Assembly (NCBI GenBank): GCA_963757115.1
Contig: CAVWQV010000014.1
Location: 186,001-250,000, forward strand
DNA: 64,000 nucleotides
Source of the DNA: CAVWQV01 sp963757115
GTDB lineage: Bacteria; Pseudomonadota; Alphaproteobacteria; Acetobacterales; Acetobacteraceae
Reading direction: 5' to 3'
The position numbers were made by a program, and so were the translations under genes. Positions 1-10,577 of this stretch are shown piece by piece (position 1 is the first letter of the stretch; the number at the start of each line of letters is the position of its first letter). The notes under the pieces were generated by a model, which saw only the letters and a program-made list of their open reading frames with translations, made no database searches and had not been told where the DNA came from.

Positions 1-1713
<1,713 letters not shown>

Positions 1714-1839
1714 GCGGTCCTCCTCGGGGAACGCGCGCGACGACGCTCCGTGCAGGGCTCAGGCGCGCGCAGATGCGATGTGCAATGGGTCAAGGCTTGA
1801 ACCATACCGCCCCTGCCTTGTCCACGTCGCACGCAGGCG

Positions 1840-2306
1840 TCAGTGGAGCTTGGCGACAAGCGCGTCGATGTCGGAAAAGGGATCGAGAAGCTCGTCGAGA
1901 GTCCAAGGGCAGCTCGGAGGCAGATCCGGAACCGGGGTGCCGGTCGAGATACTTGCCCTAATCTGCCGGACCGCCAACGAATGGATCCCCTCAAGGTCAA
2001 TCCTCTGTTGCATGGACGGCGCAAAGCGCCTGCTCGCCTCCGTCATGAAGTTCACGGTCTCGCCGCGCCAGTGTGCGGCAGTCTCGCTTTGAGGGTTCAG
2101 GCGAAGCTTGTGTAGATGGACGATAACCAGCCGCAAGAAGCTCTCGAATGCCTGCAACTCGGAGCGCCCACGCGTTTCCACCTCGTCGATGAGATTCGCC
2201 CAATCCAGCGACTCGTTAGGCGCTCGCCGCGTGCGAGCTGCCGAAGCAATCCCGCCTGCTTTTCCGACCAGAGCAGGATGTCGCGCTCGTAGAGATCGTC
2301 TGGCAT
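1840..2306 (-). pseudogene. DUF29 family protein, frameshifted
   Basis: DUF29 proteins are small, of unknown function, and often multicopy in cyanobacteria and acetic-acid-bacteria relatives. The N-terminus begins MPDDLYERDILLWSEKQAG at 2306 (an upstream ATG at 2315 is also possible). The rest of the family signature (LDWANLIDEVETRGRSEL and the helical C-terminal part) continues in a different frame down to the TGA at 1840. Joining them needs one extra base near 2214, so the gene is broken in this sequence by a single-base deletion. The corrected length, about 156 residues, is normal for the family. Either a sequencing error or a recent inactivation would explain it. Confidence 0.7.
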
Positions 2307-2401
2307 GACAAGCATCCTATCACAGCCCACAGCGCCGCGCTCCGTGTGGACCGGCGTGGCTTGATCGCCTAGTTCCTCCCGGTTAGGGGAGAAGTTGAGG
2401 C

Positions 2402-2989
2402 GTGTTGGTGGCGGAGGCGCTGGCGGCGTTTCGAGGCGAGCGCCTCGTGTTCCGCGACCTATCTTTCCGGGTCGAACCGGGGGATGCGCTGGTGCTCGCG
2501 GGGCCCAACGGGTCGGGCAAGTCGACCTTGCTCCGGGTGCTCGCGGGGCTTGCCCCGCCGGCGGCTGGACGGCTGCTGTGGGACGGGGCGGATGCGCTGC
2601 TCGATCTCACCGAGCACGCCGCGCGACTGCGTTATCTCGGGCATCAGGATGCGGTGAAGCTAGGCCTTACGACCGCCGAGAACCTCGCCGTCGCGGCGAA
2701 GGGCGAGCCGGTCGGGCCGGCGCTCGAGGCGTTGGGGCTCGCCGAACTTGCGACTCTGCCCGCCCGCATCCTGTCCGCGGGGCAGAAGCGCCGGCTGGCA
2801 ATCGCCCGGCTGGCTTTCGGTGCCGCGCCGCTTTGGTTGCTGGATGAACCCACGCTCGGCCTTGATGACGCCTCCGTGGCGCGGTTCGCGGCCCTGCTCG
2901 CGCGCCACCGTGCGCGCGCCGGCCTGGTGATCGCCGCGACCCATCTGCCGTTGCCGCTGCCCGGAGCCCGCGAGCTTCGCCTCGGATGA
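2402..2989 (+). CDS. ccmA: Heme exporter ATP-binding protein CcmA
   Basis: ATPase subunit of the CcmABCD machinery that supplies heme for cytochrome c maturation (System I). It is a 195-aa single ABC domain. The Walker A is GPNGSGKST, the signature region LSAGQKRRLAIARL, and the Walker B ends in LWLLDEPTLGLD. The short length and the compact C-terminus ending ATHLPLPLPGARELRLG fit CcmA rather than other ABC ATPases. The start is a GTG at 2402 with a GGGGAG about ten bases upstream; TTG 2405 and GTG 2408 are alternatives. It overlaps ccmB by ATGA, so the two are translationally coupled. ccmC-H are not nearby in this window. Confidence 0.93.
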   Translation: MLVAEALAAFRGERLVFRDLSFRVEPGDALVLAGPNGSGKSTLLRVLAGLAPPAAGRLLWDGADALLDLTEHAARLRYLGHQDAVKLGLTTAENLAVAAKGEPVGPALEALGLAELATLPARILSAGQKRRLAIARLAFGAAPLWLLDEPTLGLDDASVARFAALLARHRARAGLVIAATHLPLPLPGARELRLG

Positions 2990-3651
2990 GGCGGTTCGGC
3001 GCTTTGATTCGGCGCGAGTTGCTGCTGTCGGTGCGCCACGGCGGGGACACGTTGGCCGCAGTGCTGTTTTTCCTGCTCACCGCTGCGCTGTTCCCGCTGG
3101 CGATCGGGCCGGCGCCGGAGACCCTGGGCCGGATCGCGCCCGGCGTCGTGTGGGTCGCGGCCCTGCTCGCGGGCTTGCTGCCGCTCGAGCGCTTGTTCGG
3201 CGCCGACCTCGATGACGGCTCGCTCGATCAGATGCTGCTCGGCGGCCTTCCGCCCGCCGCGGTTGCGGTGGCGAAAGCGGCGTCGCACTGGCTGGTCACG
3301 GGACTGCCGCTGCTGGTCGCGGCAGCGCCGCTCGGCGTGATGCTGCGGATGCCGGGCGACGCGGTGCCTGCCTTGCTGGCCGGCCTGCTGCCGGGGACGC
3401 TGCTGCTCTCCTTGTTCGGCACCATGGGCGCGGCCATCGTGCTCGGAGCGCGACGGAGCGGCGTGCTGCTGCCGCTTTTGGTACTGCCCCTCACCACGCC
3501 TGTGCTGATTTTCGGCGTAGCGGCGGCGGACGCCGCGTCCGGCGGGCAGAGCCCCGTCCCCCACCTTTTACTACTGGCCGCCCTGCTCGCCGCCGCCTTG
3601 CCGCTATGTCCGTTGGCGGCGGGAGTGGCGCTCCGGCATGCGTGCGAGTAG
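2986..3651 (+). CDS. ccmB: Heme exporter membrane protein CcmB
   Basis: Inner-membrane permease partner of CcmA in cytochrome c maturation. It is 221 aa, the usual family length, starting MRRFGALIRRELLLSVRHGGD. About six hydrophobic segments are visible, with the family-typical LFGADLDDGSLDQMLL loop after the second one. The ATG at 2986 overlaps the ccmA stop codon (ATGA). A short gap of 47 bases follows before the LolA-like gene, so co-transcription with it is plausible. No other ccm genes follow directly, meaning the remainder of the pathway must be encoded elsewhere. Confidence 0.92.
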   Translation: MRRFGALIRRELLLSVRHGGDTLAAVLFFLLTAALFPLAIGPAPETLGRIAPGVVWVAALLAGLLPLERLFGADLDDGSLDQMLLGGLPPAAVAVAKAASHWLVTGLPLLVAAAPLGVMLRMPGDAVPALLAGLLPGTLLLSLFGTMGAAIVLGARRSGVLLPLLVLPLTTPVLIFGVAAADAASGGQSPVPHLLLLAALLAAALPLCPLAAGVALRHACE

Positions 3652-3698
3652 GGGCGCCCGGCTTTGCAAACCCTGTCCCGCCACGCCACATCCCCGGC

Positions 3699-4343
3699 AT
3701 GAATCGCCGCTCGCTGCTGCTTTCCGTCCCCTTGCTGCTGGGCGGCCCTTTGTTTTTGCCTGCCAGCGCGGTGCGCGCGCAAAGTGCCGATCCAGCGCTG
3801 CTGGGGCAGATCGAGGCCTATCTGAACGGCATCCATACCCTCAAGGCGCGGTTCCTCCAGGTCGCGCCGGACGGCCGCGCCTCGCGCGGCACGGCATGGC
3901 TGGAGCGTCCTGGCCGCATGCGCTTCGAGTATGATCCTCCATCGCCCCTGCTGCTGGTCGCCGGGAACGGGATGCTGGTATTCCACGATTCGCAACTCGG
4001 CCAGACCAGCAATATCCCGTTGTCGCAAACCCCGCTTGGCATCTTGCTGGCCGACCGGGTCCGGCTATCGGGGTCGGTGCGGGTCACCGCCATGCAACGC
4101 CAGACCGGCAGCATCAGTGTCACCCTGGTCCGCGCGGCCACCCCGGCCGATGGCAGCCTCACGCTCCTGTTTGCCGAGAACCCGCTGACCCTGCGGCAAT
4201 GGACCGTGCTCGACGCTCAGCGGCAGGAAACCCGGGTTACGCTGTACGACGTGCAGCTCGGGGGGCATTTCAACGAGACGATGTTTGACCTTAGCGACCC
4301 GAGCCTTCCCAATGGCACACCGTTGGGCAACAACGGCGGTTGA
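3699..4343 (+). CDS. lolA: LolA-family outer-membrane lipoprotein carrier protein
   Basis: Probable periplasmic chaperone that carries lipoproteins from LolCDE to the outer membrane. It is 214 aa. The N-terminal signal peptide is clear: MNRRSLLLSVPLLLGG, then LPASAVRAQS with cleavage expected after the AxA-type site. The mature part has LolA features: YLNGIHTLKARFLQ, GTAWLERPGRMRFEYD and a central segment LLVAGNGMLVFHD followed by PLGILL. I chose ATG 3699 because it places the signal peptide at the start; the same frame stays open upstream to 3606 without coding character. The C-terminus is short and glycine/asparagine rich. A generic DUF1571/LolA-like exported protein is the main alternative. 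Confidence 0.85.
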   Translation: MNRRSLLLSVPLLLGGPLFLPASAVRAQSADPALLGQIEAYLNGIHTLKARFLQVAPDGRASRGTAWLERPGRMRFEYDPPSPLLLVAGNGMLVFHDSQLGQTSNIPLSQTPLGILLADRVRLSGSVRVTAMQRQTGSISVTLVRAATPADGSLTLLFAENPLTLRQWTVLDAQRQETRVTLYDVQLGGHFNETMFDLSDPSLPNGTPLGNNGG

Positions 4344-4417
4344 CTGGCTGGAATGCACTTTTTCATAACTGATCGGTCGTATTTTGCGCGTGAACGCCTA
4401 AGATCGCCGCCGAGAAC

Positions 4418-5198
4418 ATGAAGCCGCTCATCGGAATCAGCTGTTGCATGAAGCAGTTCGGCATCTTCGGAATGCCGAATCACGCTGCGTCCGACACCTA
4501 CATACGGGCAACGGACCGGTTGGTCGGCGCGGTGCCGGTACTCATTCCGGCGAACGGCTCGAACGCCGATGCCATGACGCTGCTGTCGCGGGTGGACGGC
4601 GTCATGCTCACGGGAAGCCGCTCGAACGTGCAGCCGAGCCTATACGGCGGGCCGCCTCATGCGGAAGGGACGCCGGAAGACCCGATGCGCGACGGTGCCA
4701 TTTTGCCGCTGATCCGCGCCGCGATCGCCCGGGGGGTGCCGCTTCTGGCCATCTGCCGGGGATTCCAGGAGCTGAACGTGGCGCTCGGCGGAACGCTGCA
4801 CCAACGCTTGCAGGATTTGCCCGATCAACTCGACCACTCCACCCCGATGCAGCCTTCGTCCAAGGTGAGGATCGGCAAGGCGCACGCTGTCCGCCTTGAT
4901 CTCCGGCAGCTGGCTGCATCGCCTCGCGGGCGCGACTGCGATCCCGGTCAACTCTTTGCACAACCAGGGAGTGGATCGCCTTGCCCCGGGGCTGGTTGCC
5001 GAAGGTGCGGCGCCGGACGGAACGATCGAGGCGGTGCGGGTCGGCAACGCGCGAGGCTTCGCGATCGGCGTCCAGTGGCACCCCGAATACGACTGGGAGG
5101 CCGACACGATCTCCCGCGGCATCTTCGAACAGTTCGGCGCGGCGGTGCGCTCGTATGCGGAAGGCCAGGCACCCGAGACCGTGATCGCGGCAGAATGA
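4418..5198 (+). pseudogene. Gamma-glutamyl-gamma-aminobutyrate hydrolase (PuuD-like, peptidase C26), frameshifted
   Basis: Class I glutamine-amidotransferase-like hydrolase; the PuuD type releases GABA from gamma-Glu-GABA in putrescine breakdown. The first part starts MKPLIGISCCMKQFG at 4418 and carries the nucleophile elbow LLAICRGFQELNVALGG. The C-terminal part, with NSLHNQGVDRLAPGL and the catalytic-histidine motif GVQWHPEYDWE, continues in another frame to the TGA at 5198. Removing one T of the TT at 4896-4897 restores a continuous protein of about 259 residues (VRLISGSWLHRLAGA across the join). All catalytic residues are therefore present. The flanking genes give no polyamine context, so the substrate is uncertain. 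Confidence 0.82.
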
Positions 5199-5477
5199 CC
5201 TCGGCCGTGCGCATTCACCTTGATACTGGTTCGGGTTGCGTGCACAGATCGCCTCGCCTGCGCGATCCAAGTTCCTTCGGCTTTTCTATTCGTCCATCTT
5301 TCTGGCGCTAGGCTGCCGGCCGGCCGCATCGGAAATTGCACTCCGCGCGACGGCGGGACTTAACCAACGCTCCAGGCGGGCGAACTGATTTCGGGATGGC
5401 GGAGAGGTCGGCAATTGCAGTTGCGGGACAGAGCGTGTCTCGTCATGGACACCGCCCGGCATCAAGGGCGCGCGCTG

Positions 5478-6743
5478 ATGGCGCCGAACGGGGCGGTCCG
5501 CCGGTTCGGCAAGATGCTGTCGGGCATGTCGCTCCGGCTAGTGTTGCTGACCGCCTACTTCATTCTGCTCGCCCGCTTTCTCGGGCCCGCGCAGTATGGG
5601 TTGTTCGTCGCGGCTGCCTCGACCTCCCTCATTCTGTCCACTTTGGGCGCCCTCGGCGCCGAGCCGCTGCTCTCGAGAGCGGTCAGCCGCGGCGACGCCG
5701 ATCTGCGGACCGGCCTGCGATGCGCTCTCGGCAATCTCCTCGTCGGCACGCCAGCCTTCACGCTGATCAGCATTCTGGTCACGATCACGGTCGCGAGCCC
5801 AGCGTTGCCGACGACGGCGGCGATTGCCGTCTGCCTGTCGGATGCGTTCCTGGCTCGCATCAACGTGGTGATGGCGTTCGCACACCTATCCGTCGATCGG
5901 GTGTGGCGGCACATCTCATCCCAGATGGCCATCACCATCGCACGCCTGATCGCAGTGTCGGCCGCCTCAGTCTTGCTGCCCCCCGGGAACGTGACTGCCT
6001 GGGCCGTTGCGTATCTCGCGGCAACCGCCCTTGGCACGGTCGCCTCTATCGTGCCGCTATGGGTAGAGCTCGGGTCGCTGCGGCCGCTCGTTCGCCGTGA
6101 TTGGTTGAAGGATGGCTTGTTCTTCGCCCTCTCCGGTAGCGCGCAGATCGCCTACTACGAGATGGACAAGCCCCTGGTCGCCCGCTTGGTCTCGGCCGAG
6201 GCGGCCGGGCTCTACGCTGCCGCGACGCGCATCACCGATGCCGCCTCCACCCCGATCTGGAGCATTGTGGGCATCATGATCACGCGCTTCTTCAAGCATG
6301 GAGCGCACGGTGTCCATTCCAGCATCGCACTCGCCAAACGGGTGCTGGTGCCGGTGACCGGCATCGGCCTGATGATCCCGATCGCACTTTGGGTGTTGAC
6401 CCCCTACGTACCCATGGTGCTCGGCCAGCGCTATCGGGCGGTCGAGGGAATCCTGCCGTGGCTTTCCATCATGCCGCTGCTGATCGGCTGGTTCTTCGTC
6501 ACCGCGGACGTGCTGACCAGCACCGGCCGTCAAGCGCTGCGCAGCGTCATGCAATTTGGGGGCGTCATGCTGAAGCTGCCCATCGCCCTCGTGCTTGGGT
6601 GGCATTACGGCTTGATCGGCTGCGTGTGGGCGGTCATGACAAGCTCCACGCTGCTGCTCATCATCACCGTCAGCATGGTGGCGTTCGAGGCCGCCCGCGA
6701 TAGCAGGGGGCGCCGGGCGCCCGCTTCGCTTCCGGCGCAGTAA
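5478..6743 (+). CDS. Oligosaccharide flippase / polysaccharide biosynthesis membrane protein (MOP superfamily)
   Basis: Predicted Wzx-like lipid-linked oligosaccharide translocase of the inner membrane. About 421 aa, with some twelve hydrophobic segments spread over the length. Early sequence FLGPAQYGLFVAAASTSLILSTLG-type pattern (positions roughly 30-60) matches the polysaccharide synthesis family, as does the second half with EAAGLYAAATRITDA around residue 230. The start is uncertain: ATG 5478 has a weak AAGGG upstream, while ATG 5445 and TTG 5415 extend it slightly. No glycosyltransferases lie beside it, so it is an orphan flippase here. It ends convergently with the sugar-binding protein gene. 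Confidence 0.82.
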   Translation: MAPNGAVRRFGKMLSGMSLRLVLLTAYFILLARFLGPAQYGLFVAAASTSLILSTLGALGAEPLLSRAVSRGDADLRTGLRCALGNLLVGTPAFTLISILVTITVASPALPTTAAIAVCLSDAFLARINVVMAFAHLSVDRVWRHISSQMAITIARLIAVSAASVLLPPGNVTAWAVAYLAATALGTVASIVPLWVELGSLRPLVRRDWLKDGLFFALSGSAQIAYYEMDKPLVARLVSAEAAGLYAAATRITDAASTPIWSIVGIMITRFFKHGAHGVHSSIALAKRVLVPVTGIGLMIPIALWVLTPYVPMVLGQRYRAVEGILPWLSIMPLLIGWFFVTADVLTSTGRQALRSVMQFGGVMLKLPIALVLGWHYGLIGCVWAVMTSSTLLLIITVSMVAFEAARDSRGRRAPASLPAQ

Positions 6744-6800
6744 CCCTCAAGCCGCGCTGATCCAACGCTGGCGCTGGCACACGTTCAGTGGGCCAACTCC

Positions 6801-7724
6801 TCAGTGCGTCCAACCTTTATAGTCCCCGACGTTGTCGCGCGTGATGAGCTTAGACTGCATCAGGATCATAGGGTCTTCCGGCTTTTTGCCGTTCAGGATG
6901 TTGTTGCCGGTCTCGACGGCGAGCTTGCCCATCGCGTACGGGTCCTGGCTCGCGGAAGCCTGAACCTGCGTCGGGCCTTTCAACGCGGCGACGATGTCCG
7001 GGGCGCCGTCCACGGACGTGATGACGATTCCCGTGCGGTTCAGCTGTTTGGCGGCAAGATCCGAACCGATCGCCTGCGGGTCGTTGATGGCGAACACGCC
7101 CTGCAGGCTGGGAAAGCGGGTGAGATAGCCCTGCATGGCGGCCATCCCGCCTTCGCGCGAGCCCTTGCCGTCCTGGTCGGCCGAGAGCGTCTTGATCTCG
7201 GGGTATTTCGCCAGCTCCCGCTTGCAGCCATTGACCCGATCGATCACCGCCGACACCTGCGGGCCGTTCTCGATGACCACGTTGCCCTTGTGGTCGATCT
7301 TGTCGGCCATGAACTGGCAAGAGATTTCGCCTGCCTGGACGTTGTTGGTCTGCACGGTGGCGTCCGCCCCCGCCGCGGCCACGTCGACCGCCACCACGGC
7401 AATGCCGGCGGCCTCCGCCCGCTTGATCGCCGGCGCGATGGCGCGCGGATCGGCCGCGTTCACCAAGATGAGGTCCACCCCGGCCGAGATGAAGTTGTCA
7501 ATCTCCGTGAACTGCTTGTTGAGGTCGTAGTCGGCCGACGTGAGTGTCACCTTTGCTTGCGGGTTGATGGCGTGCGCCCCGTCCGTGGCGCCTTTGCCGA
7601 GCGCGACGAAGTATGGGTTGCCGAGTGAGCCCACGGTAACGCCTACGGCCTTCAGCTCGCGCGCAGAGCCCGCCCCGGCCGCGCAGGCGAGCGCCGCTCC
7701 GGCCAGCAGAAGCGTCTTCAGCAT
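6801..7724 (-). CDS. Sugar ABC transporter substrate-binding protein (RbsB-like, periplasmic binding protein family)
   Basis: Periplasmic receptor of a ribose-type importer. It is 307 aa with a signal peptide MLKTLLLAGAALACAAGAGS ending near AxA. The mature protein shows the RbsB/type 1 binding fold: GVTVGSLGNPYFVALGKGA, DNFISAGVDLILVNAADP, and GVFAINDPQAIGSDLAAK near residue 220. It is the last gene of the minus-strand operon ATPase, permease, binding protein, 76 bases after the permease. No sugar kinase or regulator is adjacent, so the ligand cannot be named; such systems take ribose, xylose, galactose or polyols. Confidence 0.93.
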   Translation of the reverse strand: MLKTLLLAGAALACAAGAGSARELKAVGVTVGSLGNPYFVALGKGATDGAHAINPQAKVTLTSADYDLNKQFTEIDNFISAGVDLILVNAADPRAIAPAIKRAEAAGIAVVAVDVAAAGADATVQTNNVQAGEISCQFMADKIDHKGNVVIENGPQVSAVIDRVNGCKRELAKYPEIKTLSADQDGKGSREGGMAAMQGYLTRFPSLQGVFAINDPQAIGSDLAAKQLNRTGIVITSVDGAPDIVAALKGPTQVQASASQDPYAMGKLAVETGNNILNGKKPEDPMILMQSKLITRDNVGDYKGWTH

Positions 7725-7800
7725 GGTGCGTATCCTCCCCGGCCCGCGTGACTGGCGCCCCGGCGGGTGGGCCTTGCGACCGCCGGGGCGTCGGTGCGGA

Positions 7801-8844
7801 TCAGGTGCGGGCGCTGCCCTGGAGGCGGACGCGATCGAGTGCCACGGCGCCGATGATGACCAGCCCCTTAATGATGAACTGCCAGATGTCGGACACGCCC
7901 ACGAGCACGAGCCCGTTCGACAGCACGGCGATGATCAGCGCGCCGACCAGTGTGCCCCAGATGGAGCCGATGCCGCCGACGAAGCTCGTGCCGCCCAGGA
8001 TCACGGCCGCGATGGCATCGAGCTCGTAGCTTTGGCCGAGCTGCAACCCGTTGGCGGCGAACAGCCGGGCGGCCGACATCACGCCGCCCAGGCCCGCAAG
8101 CAGGCCGGACATCGCGTACACGAACAACAGGACGCGCCAGACCTTGATCCCGGAAAGCCGCGCCGCCGCCGGATTCCCGCCCACGGCGTAGATCCACACG
8201 CCGAGCACGGTTCGGCGCAGTACGTACCAAGAAATCAGGATTACGATCAACGCGATGATGGCCAGCACGGGAATGCCGACGCCAGGTGCCAGTGGGATCG
8301 TCGCGTTGCCGAGGAAGGCGAAGGGGAGGTCGGGGTTGAACACGGTGGTGTCACCGCCCAACAGCCGCGCCACCCCGCGCACCGCCGTCAGCGATCCGAG
8401 TGTCACGATGAAGGGCGGCAGCTTGCCAAATGCGATCAAGCCGCCGTTCGCCAAGCCGAACACAATGCCGGTCAGCAAGGCTGCCGGCACCCCAAGCCAT
8501 CCCCAGCCCGGTACGAGGGAGGCGAGCAGTGCGGTCATGGCCGAAACGGCGAGGATGGAGCCGACGGAAAGGTCGATGCCGCCGGTCAGGATGACGAAGG
8601 TCATGCCGGCGCCGAGCACGGTGTTGATCGCCGCCTGCTGGGCTACGATGGAGATGTTCTGCGACGTGAGGAACCGATCGTCGCTGAGATAGTGGAACGC
8701 GATCGCCAGGATCACCAGGACAGGTAACATCCCGAGTGCTTGAACGAGGCTGCGTAGCTGCACCTGTCGCGCAGACAGGCCGGCGCCGCCGGTCGGGGCC
8801 GGCACGCCTTGCGCCGCCGGGGGCGCTTCGTTGACCTGAGACAT
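7801..8844 (-). CDS. Sugar ABC transporter permease (RbsC-like)
   Basis: Inner-membrane channel subunit of the adjacent ribose-type importer; 347 aa. The cytoplasmic N-terminus is followed by about eight to ten hydrophobic segments. Family markers are GMTFVILTGGIDLSVGSIL, where the conserved GGIDLSVGS is diagnostic for the RbsC/AraH/XylH group, FIVTLGSLTAVRGVARLL, and ILGGTSFVGGIGSIWGTLVG near the C-terminus. It lies 24 bases downstream of the ATPase gene and upstream of the binding-protein gene, all on the minus strand, so a single transcript is likely. Confidence 0.95.
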   Translation of the reverse strand: MSQVNEAPPAAQGVPAPTGGAGLSARQVQLRSLVQALGMLPVLVILAIAFHYLSDDRFLTSQNISIVAQQAAINTVLGAGMTFVILTGGIDLSVGSILAVSAMTALLASLVPGWGWLGVPAALLTGIVFGLANGGLIAFGKLPPFIVTLGSLTAVRGVARLLGGDTTVFNPDLPFAFLGNATIPLAPGVGIPVLAIIALIVILISWYVLRRTVLGVWIYAVGGNPAAARLSGIKVWRVLLFVYAMSGLLAGLGGVMSAARLFAANGLQLGQSYELDAIAAVILGGTSFVGGIGSIWGTLVGALIIAVLSNGLVLVGVSDIWQFIIKGLVIIGAVALDRVRLQGSART

Positions 8845-8868
8845 TCCGCTCCCCTCGAGTGATTTTTC

Positions 8869-10404
8869 TTAGGCTGCCACACCCGCGCCGTAGGCCATGA
8901 TGTTTTCTTGCGTGATCGGCCCGCCGTTCCTGCCACCCACTTCTCCTGCGATCCGGCCCTCCCGCATGACCAGAACGCGGTCGCACACGCCGATGATCTC
9001 CGGCAGCTCGCTCGAGATGACCACCACGCCGATATTGCGTTGCGCGAGATCGTCGATGATCCGGTAGATTTCGGATTTCGCCCCGATGTCGACGCCCCTT
9101 GTCGGTTCATCGAGGATCAGCACCTTCGGGCCGGTCTCGAGCCAGCGCGACAACAGGACCTTCTGCTGGTTGCCGCCCGACAGGCTGCCTACCATCACCT
9201 GTGGGCTGGCCGCGCGCACGCGCAGCGCATCGAAGGCCCGGCTCGCGCGCTGCCGCGCCGCAGCAAGGTTAAGAATGCCGCCCGGCCCGGCATCGCGGCC
9301 GATTACGCCAAGGTTGATGTTGGTGCCGCAGGACAGGTCGAGGAACAGCCCGAGCCCTTTGCGATCCTCCGTGAGGTAGGCGATGCCGGCGGCCAATGCC
9401 TCCTCCGGCGCCCGGATCGACACCGGCGTGCCTTCCAGGATCACCTCGCCGCCGGCCTTCGGGTCGGCGCCATAGATCAGGCGGGCGAGTTCGGTGCGCC
9501 CCGAGCCGACCAGGCCCGCGATGCCGAGCACCTCGCCACGATAAAGCGTGAAGCTGCACGGGCGCACACGCTTGCCGCCATCCGTGATGTCGCGCACCTC
9601 CAGCACGACCGAGCCGTGGCCCCCGCGTCCTGCGTCGTGCTCCTTCTTGTAGAAGCCGGACAGGTCGCGGCCGACCATCATCTTGACGAGGGTCTCGGCC
9701 GTGAGTTCGTCGCGCGTGAGCGTGCCGACGTAGGAGCCGTCCCGCAGCACCGAGACGCGGTCGGCGAGCTCGTATACCTCCCCCATGCGATGGCTGATGT
9801 AGATGAGAGCGATGCCCTCGGCGCGCAGCTGGCGCAGTAACGCGAACAGCCGCTCGGTTTCGCGGCTGGAAAGCGCGGTGGTGGGTTCGTCCAGCACCAA
9901 CACCTTGGAATTGGTGTGGAGGGCGCGCGCGATCTCCACCATCTGCTGCTCGGCGATCGACAGTCCGCCAACAAGCGTCTTCGGCCCGAACGGCGCGCCG
10001 AGCCGGTCCAGCACAGCCTTGCAACCGTCATACATCGCCTGCCGGTCGATACGTCCTGCCCGCGACGGCTCCGCGCCGAGATAGATGTTTTCGGCAACGC
10101 TGAGGTTCGGCGCGAGCGCCAGCTCCTGATAAATGATTGCAATACCGTGCCGCTTGGCCGCGATCGGGTCGGGGATGGTTACTGCCTTGCCGTCGATGCG
10201 GATTTCGCCGCCGCTATCCGCGCGGTAGGCGCCGGACAGGATTTTCATGAGCGTCGACTTGCCGGCGCCGTTTTCGCCCATGAGCGCCAGCACCTCGCCG
10301 CCCCACGCCTTGAGCTCGACGCCGTTAAGCGCTTTCACCCCGGGAAACGTCTTGGATATGCCCCGCATTTCCAGGCGCGGGACGCCGGTTTCCCCCGATG
10401 CCAT
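8869..10404 (-). CDS. Sugar ABC transporter ATP-binding protein (RbsA-like, two ATPase domains)
   Basis: Energising subunit of the ribose-type importer, 511 aa, with two fused ABC domains as usual for RbsA/XylG. Domain 1 has Walker A GENGAGKSTLMKILSG and signature LSIAEQQMVEIARAL; domain 2 has the degenerate Walker A GLVGSGRTELARLIYG and signature LSGGNQQKVLLSRWL, ending in LILDEPTRGVDIGAKSEIY. The ATG at 10404 (MASGETGVPRLEMRGISK) is preceded by AGGGAG; the frame is open further upstream but without coding character. First gene of the operon. Confidence 0.95.
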   Translation of the reverse strand: MASGETGVPRLEMRGISKTFPGVKALNGVELKAWGGEVLALMGENGAGKSTLMKILSGAYRADSGGEIRIDGKAVTIPDPIAAKRHGIAIIYQELALAPNLSVAENIYLGAEPSRAGRIDRQAMYDGCKAVLDRLGAPFGPKTLVGGLSIAEQQMVEIARALHTNSKVLVLDEPTTALSSRETERLFALLRQLRAEGIALIYISHRMGEVYELADRVSVLRDGSYVGTLTRDELTAETLVKMMVGRDLSGFYKKEHDAGRGGHGSVVLEVRDITDGGKRVRPCSFTLYRGEVLGIAGLVGSGRTELARLIYGADPKAGGEVILEGTPVSIRAPEEALAAGIAYLTEDRKGLGLFLDLSCGTNINLGVIGRDAGPGGILNLAAARQRASRAFDALRVRAASPQVMVGSLSGGNQQKVLLSRWLETGPKVLILDEPTRGVDIGAKSEIYRIIDDLAQRNIGVVVISSELPEIIGVCDRVLVMREGRIAGEVGGRNGGPITQENIMAYGAGVAA

Positions 10405-10541
10405 GGTCGATCGCTCCCTGTTAGCAGATCGACATATTTCCTTCTCGCGCGCGCGGCAATTCCCGTGGTCGCACCGGCACCCCAATTCCCCACATTGACG
10501 CGCTGGCGTCGCCTGCGGGCCACTACTGCCCTAATCTCAGT

Positions 10542-10564
10542 CCCTCTCCCCTGTGGGGAGAGGG
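10542..10564. terminator. Perfect 10-bp hairpin, terminator or dispersed palindrome
   Basis: CCCTCTCCCC (10542-10551) and GGGGAGAGGG (10555-10564) pair perfectly around a 3-base loop. It sits 13 bases beyond the stop codon of the esterase gene and upstream of the transporter operon. It may stop transcription of the esterase unit. The same motif is widespread as a dispersed palindrome in alphaproteobacterial genomes, so it may be a REP-like copy rather than a dedicated terminator; no strong U-tract follows. Confidence 0.55.
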
Positions 10565-10577
10565 TTGGACGAGGGTG

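Noticed and set aside
2644..3564. 306-codon minus frame across ccmA/ccmB
   Set aside because: Low-complexity Arg/Gln-rich translation with no motif, opposite two well-supported genes.
2402..3651. ccmAB as a multidrug or antibiotic exporter
   Set aside because: Lengths, coupling and the CcmB-specific LFGADLDDGSLDQMLL loop fit cytochrome c maturation.
6744..6800. Possible terminator between the flippase and sugar-binding protein genes
   Set aside because: Only short, imperfect repeats around CGCTGG; no stable stem found by eye.
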